A stretch of 64,000 nucleotides of DNA from Candidatus Melainabacteria bacterium (GTDB lineage: Bacteria; Cyanobacteriota; Vampirovibrionia; Obscuribacterales; Obscuribacteraceae): positions 20,738-84,737 of the forward strand of contig JACRFZ010000002.1 of assembly GCA_016212515.1 (NCBI GenBank), in the 5' to 3' direction. A model generated the notes under the pieces. It ran no database searches and was not told the origin of the DNA. It worked only from the letters and a program-made list of their open reading frames with translations. Of this stretch, positions 59,906-64,000 are shown in pieces. Numbering within the stretch: the stretch's first letter is position 1; each line of letters starts with the position of its first letter. A program made the translations under genes and the position numbers.

Positions 59906-61117
59906 CTATTTGCTGCCGAGGGTCTCGAACAAAACATCCGGCGGCAACTCATAAAGCGCGCGCAGGGTGACAAAATCATTCCGGTTAACTGGGCTGGCTG
60001 CCGAATACTGAGCACACTCGCGCCAACTAATGGTCTTGCCCTTGCCGGCCATAACATCGTCTAAGGCCGGGCTGTGTTGCTGCAAACCCAGCACATGACC
60101 AAACTCATGGGCGCTGGTCTGCCGCAACTCCGAGGGTGCTCGCGCCCCCCACTTACGCAAATAATCGGTTTCTACGTGCACAATAGCACGCGGCCGCGAA
60201 ACACCGGTCCAGGGGTAATAAGTGCGCCCCACCGAATCAGCTCCGCTTTGCGGGCACCAGAAATAGAGCACATCGGCCTTGCGCGGATCATCAACAAACT
60301 CGTACTTGATGATACCCTCAGCCGCCACCCAGGCCCAGTCGTTAATACCAGCCCGCACAATATCGGCGTAAGTCGGCACATAGTGCTCGACACGGCTCAG
60401 ATGCTCAAAGAATCCAGGCTTATCAAAGAGGCTGTAAAGCGTGCGGCACTTTTCTACAGTAAGCTCAGGTCCTACATAACCCGGTGGCAACTGCAAACCG
60501 TCGGCAATCCAGACTTTGATTGGTCCCTTCGACTTGTCCCAGCGCATCAACTCGCCGTTTTCCAGTTGCGAGTAGGGCTTGATGGAATGAAACTGTCGCT
60601 TCCAATCGGTGAGCGTCTTCAGCGCCAATTTATTCCAGTCGCTCTCAGGACTGGTCATCACCACCACCCGACATAGAGCATGTTCTGCGGTATCGATATC
60701 GTCGGCGTAGAGGGCAGCCGTACCCAGATAATATTGCAGAGAAGCATCACGGGGCTTTTTCTTTACACATTCAGCAAAGAGCTTCGCCGCTTCTACATAA
60801 TTGCGCTGCATATAGCACTGCAAGGCTTGCTTCTGCATGGTGGCAAGGTCAGGGGAAGCGGCATCACCGACGGTGTTGCCCATGCGCTTGGCAGACTTGC
60901 CTCTGCTAGCAACCCGTCCCTTAGCCAGAGCAGCGCCGGAAAAGCCATCACCCTTAGAAAGCGCAATGTCACTGAGGGAAGCACCGCCCGCAAGAGAAAA
61001 AGGCACCCCGCACAGTAGCGGCTTTGAGGTCGGCAGTGGCAGAAGCGCATTCGACCAAAGCCACGTCAACGAAAGCAAAACCAAACAGTTACGAAGCCTG
61101 ACGGTTTCTAGAATCAT
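59906..61117 (-). CDS. secreted matrixin-type metalloprotease with TPR
   Basis: 403 aa. Signal sequence CLVLLSLTWLWSNALLPL. A TPR pair at about 90-160 (QALQCYMQRNYVEAAKLFAE) precedes the protease domain (about 180-370). The metzincin zinc motif HEFGHVLGLQQH (His337, Glu338, His341, His347) is followed by a Met-turn (DVM, Met356). Preceding strands include KVWIADG and ADVLYFWCPQ, as in matrixins. It should be an active exported zinc endopeptidase. A GGGG ribosome site precedes the ATG. Domain order TPR then peptidase recurs in the 23089 gene with an unrelated zinc domain. Confidence 0.85.
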   Translation of the reverse strand: MILETVRLRNCLVLLSLTWLWSNALLPLPTSKPLLCGVPFSLAGGASLSDIALSKGDGFSGAALAKGRVASRGKSAKRMGNTVGDAASPDLATMQKQALQCYMQRNYVEAAKLFAECVKKKPRDASLQYYLGTAALYADDIDTAEHALCRVVVMTSPESDWNKLALKTLTDWKRQFHSIKPYSQLENGELMRWDKSKGPIKVWIADGLQLPPGYVGPELTVEKCRTLYSLFDKPGFFEHLSRVEHYVPTYADIVRAGINDWAWVAAEGIIKYEFVDDPRKADVLYFWCPQSGADSVGRTYYPWTGVSRPRAIVHVETDYLRKWGARAPSELRQTSAHEFGHVLGLQQHSPALDDVMAGKGKTISWRECAQYSAASPVNRNDFVTLRALYELPPDVLFETLGSK

Positions 61118-61208
61118 AAAAGCCCCACTGCCGCGAGCGAACCAGGGACGAACCTGAAGCCATGGAATAGTGCCGAAGGTTCCAATAAAACCAATCTACC
61201 TCAAATCC

Positions 61209-62327
61209 TCAAAGTTTCTTACCAGATAAGCCAGCAACTACATAATTTATTGCAAGAGCCTGCCTTAAACTGATACCGATTGCCGGAGCAGCATCGGGCA
61301 GATCGTAGCCCTTCACAGACTGACTGCGGTCAAAGTGCGCCGTCATATGCATCACATAGCCTCGCCCGTAGGGAAAAACCACGGCAAGAATGCCCTGTCC
61401 GTCGGGATCTTCAGACGCCAGGTCTTTGCTCACAGCGAGCACCTGCACCTTCTCTTTATTGAGAACACGAATCAAATGGCAGTGCACATCCATTTTCCAG
61501 GAACTATTGGTGACAGCGTGGCGAAAGAGTTCGGGGTGCTTGCCGACAATGGCAGCGTCATACATACGCTGCTTGTTCATGGCACCACTCCATGAAATTA
61601 GGCCGGGGAAAATCTTTTGATCCAACCTATCTAGCATCCAATCAGTGGTAAACAAATAGCCGCCTTTAATAACGAACTCGCGAATCTTGAGACCGGCATT
61701 CCAAGACAAATTACGTGGACCACAATCAATGATGAGCACCTGCGCATTGCTCAAATCATAGGCGTCAAACTCTTTCTTGCTCATGATGCGATAACGCAGT
61801 CCAAGGCTGTCGAGGGTACGTTCGGCCTGATCGTACTTATCGGAGACAACCACCAGTCGATCGGCGTCCATTACCGATGTATGCAAGCTAAAGTCAGGAT
61901 AAGTCTGCTCCAGCCAACCTCGATAGGTTTTAGGAGGGGCACTACCACTGGTGGCTGAGCCGGCCGAGAGACGCACCGGCGGTGTGTCAATGGGACCTTC
62001 AAACTCGGCGTGCCCTTGCAGCGGAGCGACCGTGGCTGCACCTGAGGGCGCTAAGAGAGTTTGCCCATCAGATGGCGTTGCGGGAGCTTGCCCATCAGCT
62101 GTTTCTGGAACTTGCGCATTCAGTGTTGCGGGAACTTGCGCATTAGGCGTTGCGGGAACTTGCGCATTAGGCGTTGCGGGAACTTGTCCATCAGATAGTG
62201 TTGCGGTACCCTGCCCGCTAGCCGCCTCTCCGGCATTTGCCGGAGCCGCCATGGCACCAAGCAGAGCCACCACACAAAAGAATGCATGACCAAGAAGAGC
62301 GGGCTTAATATAGCGGTGGATGTTCAA
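61209..62327 (-). CDS. secreted GATase1-like (DUF4350-type) protein with octapeptide repeats
   Basis: 372 aa from TTG 62327, which has GGGAGG five bases upstream; a GTG at 62345 without a ribosome site is the alternative. The signal peptide ends near PANAGEA. Repeats of VPATPNAQ (24-base units) fill about residues 40-85. The remaining 220 residues have a flavodoxin/GATase1-like outline: RLVVVSDKYDQAERTLDSLG, AQVLIIDCGPRNL, FVIKGGYLFTTDWML and VFPYGRGYVMHMTAH. This resembles DUF4350-like envelope proteins with no glutaminase cysteine. Role unknown. Confidence 0.6.
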   Translation of the reverse strand: MNIHRYIKPALLGHAFFCVVALLGAMAAPANAGEAASGQGTATLSDGQVPATPNAQVPATPNAQVPATLNAQVPETADGQAPATPSDGQTLLAPSGAATVAPLQGHAEFEGPIDTPPVRLSAGSATSGSAPPKTYRGWLEQTYPDFSLHTSVMDADRLVVVSDKYDQAERTLDSLGLRYRIMSKKEFDAYDLSNAQVLIIDCGPRNLSWNAGLKIREFVIKGGYLFTTDWMLDRLDQKIFPGLISWSGAMNKQRMYDAAIVGKHPELFRHAVTNSSWKMDVHCHLIRVLNKEKVQVLAVSKDLASEDPDGQGILAVVFPYGRGYVMHMTAHFDRSQSVKGYDLPDAAPAIGISLRQALAINYVVAGLSGKKL

Positions 62328-62454
62328 CCAGGCCTCCCGGCTCACTTGTGCTATTCAAACACCTATTATAAGATGCGAACCAGGATTCAGCGGGAAGGAA
62401 GTTCATGCGTTCAACAAACCGCCTCCACAAAACAAACTTCAGGGCTCCATAATA

Positions 62455-62853
62455 ATGGCAATCGATAATTCCGATTCGCAACCAAACTGCCAGTCAGACT
62501 CTCAAAACTCGCAAGAGCAGCTACTTGAGGCAATCAAGCAGACTTTTCCAGCCGCAGAACCAGAAGCGATACTCGAAGTGCTCAACCGCTACGGGCAGGC
62601 TCCTCACGAAAGAGAGCAGCATCGGGTGCACCTGGCTATGCTGAAAGTAAGCCAGGGAGATCTAGACAAACTAAATGCTGCCCTGAAACTGGCAAAGGAA
62701 GACTACCGCGACATTCTCATGCAAGCAGAGTATCCGCCGCCCACATCCCGGACTGCAGCCAGGGAGTTGGAAACCCTGGCCGAACAGCTGGCCAAGATGG
62801 GGCAACACAACCTGGCAGAGCAAGTGCGTAAGAAAGCGCGAGACTTACATTAA
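62455..62853 (+). CDS. hypothetical helical protein
   Basis: 132 aa from ATG 62455 (weak AGGG upstream); the frame upstream to 62320 overlaps the start region of the divergent secreted gene and is unlikely to be translated. An acidic Asn/Ser/Gln-rich start is followed by helices (EQLLEAIKQTFPAAEPEAIL, VHLAMLKVSQGDLDKLNAAL, LETLAEQLAKMGQHNLAEQV). No family recognised. Confidence 0.65.
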   Translation: MAIDNSDSQPNCQSDSQNSQEQLLEAIKQTFPAAEPEAILEVLNRYGQAPHEREQHRVHLAMLKVSQGDLDKLNAALKLAKEDYRDILMQAEYPPPTSRTAARELETLAEQLAKMGQHNLAEQVRKKARDLH

Positions 62854-62956
62854 TTTTGCAGCCGAGGCTCCAGACCGTTCGGCTTGAAAACCCGACGCGA
62901 TCGGAAGAGCGAAAAGCGCCTGCACACTCTGAATCAATGAAAGTTGCGCAAGCACT

Positions 62957-63664
62957 TCAAGAAAAGTCCGAAATGCGTTTAGTCTGCCGACCCAGAGGAA
63001 CTCCGCCGGCGAAGGCGGAACCGCTATCAAATGATGCCCCATCGACATAAGTTGTACGGCTTCTAGTCTGACGCAGATCTAGCTTACTCATAAACTTCTC
63101 GTTGTCTTCTTGAAAATTCTTATTCATAACTGCCAAGCTAGTGCAGCGAGATGGATTACTCTCTTTGCGAGTTCGCTCCTGATCATGAGCTTCCTCTGTT
63201 TCCACCAGCTCACATGCTCTCATAAAGATCCGCATGGCTGCACCGGCGCGAAAACTACGCCGCATGTACGAATCAGCGTAGAGACGATTGCTCTCTTTTC
63301 GAATCGAAGCCACCAGCCAACGAGCCACATCAATAGATACGGCGACATTCTCTGCTATACCGACAAACCTGGCAGTTTTGCGAACGGTCTTGTAGTAGTT
63401 GGTGTTATACAGCATGCATACGCTACTAAGCACTGAGTGCACCCATTTCTCAACGCGTATCTCGCTCTCAAACTCAATCACTTCGCTGGCAGGCAGACAG
63501 CCCTGAACATCAGCCATTTCAAGATTATGCTTATTCAGAAGCTCAAGGGCAAACTGCATAGCCACCTCGCGCTCGTGCTCATTGGCATTGCCCTCAGAGA
63601 GAGCCAATAGCTTCCGAATCTTCTGAGCTACGGCTTCATTCTTATCATCAACGGCAGCAGGCAC
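62957..63664 (-). CDS. DUF2786 protein
   Basis: 235 aa, GTG start. The N-terminal DUF2786 domain is clear: VAQKIRKLLALSEGNANEHE, REVAMQFALELLNKHNL. The middle (VHSVLSSVCMLYNTNYYKTV, RFVGIAENVAVSIDVARWLV) matches the zinc-peptidase-like region often fused to it, but no zinc motif is obvious. A Ser/Arg-rich tail follows. The family is found in phages and bacteria with unknown function. It converges with the gene ending at 62853. Confidence 0.8.
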   Translation of the reverse strand: MPAAVDDKNEAVAQKIRKLLALSEGNANEHEREVAMQFALELLNKHNLEMADVQGCLPASEVIEFESEIRVEKWVHSVLSSVCMLYNTNYYKTVRKTARFVGIAENVAVSIDVARWLVASIRKESNRLYADSYMRRSFRAGAAMRIFMRACELVETEEAHDQERTRKESNPSRCTSLAVMNKNFQEDNEKFMSKLDLRQTRSRTTYVDGASFDSGSAFAGGVPLGRQTKRISDFS

Positions 63665-63789
63665 TCACAACTCTCTTTTCAGATTCTCATCCACTTGACT
63701 TAACTCGACACTAAGAATAAAAAACACTTTCAAATAATGCGTATCAATTGATTCCGCAGATTCACCAAAACGCTGTGAGCTTCCTCCCG

Positions 63790-63999
63790 TCAGCGGATTC
63801 CTTGCACTTCAGTCAATCGTCCACTTTCCACGCACTCGACTAGAAGCTCTTCAAAGGTCTGGTCTACCAACCGCTTCGCCTCACGCTGGGGCACGCTCGC
63901 CGCTTTCGCCAGGGTATCCAGAAGGCGATTATCACCGGCTTCTGCTCGAACCTGAGCAAGCTCCTGAAAGCGCGCCGAAAGCTCTTTCTCCAGAGACCG
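63790..63999 (-). CDS. C-terminal part of a helical protein (runs off right edge)
   Basis: An open minus-strand frame from the window edge to a TGA at 63790. The 69 visible residues are helical and charged (RSLEKELSARFQELAQVRAE, LAKAASVPQREAKRLVDQTF, EELLVECVESGRLTEV). The second half loosely resembles the helix-turn-helix start of HU/IHF proteins, but it stops before the arms would form. N-terminus not in this window. Confidence 0.6.
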   Translation of the reverse strand, partial: RSLEKELSARFQELAQVRAEAGDNRLLDTLAKAASVPQREAKRLVDQTFEELLVECVESGRLTEVQGIR

Positions 64000-64000
64000 C

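Noticed and set aside
1..64000. Insertion sequences, integrases or prophage
   Set aside because: No transposase, integrase, terminase or structural phage gene was found. The DUF2786 gene alone is not evidence of a phage.

Overview
The window is a compact bacterial chromosome segment, moderately GC-rich by eye, with genes on both strands, no rRNA, no insertion sequence and no recognisable prophage. The mix suggests a Gram-negative-type bacterium. It contains tandem Ser/Thr kinases with repeat ectodomains, DUF4384 and DUF4388 proteins, many TPR proteins, secreted low-complexity proteins, a YchF GTPase, an MprF-like C-terminal domain and an RMD1/DUF155 protein. This resembles genomes of the non-photosynthetic cyanobacterial relatives (Vampirovibrionia/Obscuribacterales). 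That placement is an impression; no marker gene in the window proves it.

Layout. 1-1087: end of an MFS transporter and a small membrane protein, converging. 1254-9331: a papain-like peptidase and a polyglycine/cysteine protein on the minus strand, divergent from two tandem membrane Ser/Thr kinases. 9445-13121: ychF, a secreted protein and an MprF-like transferase. 13204-20527: a stretch of orphan genes interrupted by a PhoD-type phosphatase. It includes a DUF4304-like protein, a putative degenerate MglA-like GTPase, and a gene broken by an in-frame TAA. 20733-27402: aldo/keto reductase, RMD1-like protein, an HExxH metallopeptidase, TPR protein, secreted repeat protein and a glycerophosphodiesterase. 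27399-31342: a four-gene minus-strand operon ending in a response regulator and a CHASE3/PAS histidine kinase. 31785-38072: DUF4388/GGDEF-like protein, DCC thiol oxidoreductase, rhodanese and a long secreted TPR protein.

38126-48498: small secreted proteins, a DUF6088-like protein, a YheT-like hydrolase, a lipoprotein, small membrane ORFs, two DUF4384 proteins (one a large multidomain fusion) and a DUF429 protein. 48569-56515: tRNA-Arg(UCU), DUF4173 and DUF6891 proteins, secreted Gly/Met/Arg repeat protein and tRNA-Leu(UAG). 56774-57846: an HTH/PIN toxin-antitoxin-like pair with a promoter and a palindrome over its -10 box. 57910-64000: TPR protein, two tandem paralogous small proteins, a matrixin-like protease, a secreted GATase1-like protein and a DUF2786 protein. 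An unnamed gene runs off the right edge.

Two themes stand out. Many genes encode exported proteins or signalling proteins with repeat or low-complexity segments. Short tandem repeats are also unusually common: 17-bp and 23-bp arrays lie between genes, and 15-, 24-, 36- and 42-bp in-frame arrays lie inside genes. The best candidates for undescribed biology are the multidomain protein at 44869-47313, which looks like a split, cysteine-substituted trypsin-like fold, and the pseudo-GTPase beside phoD at 16897-17538. A permuted papain-like protein in the two-component operon is a third.
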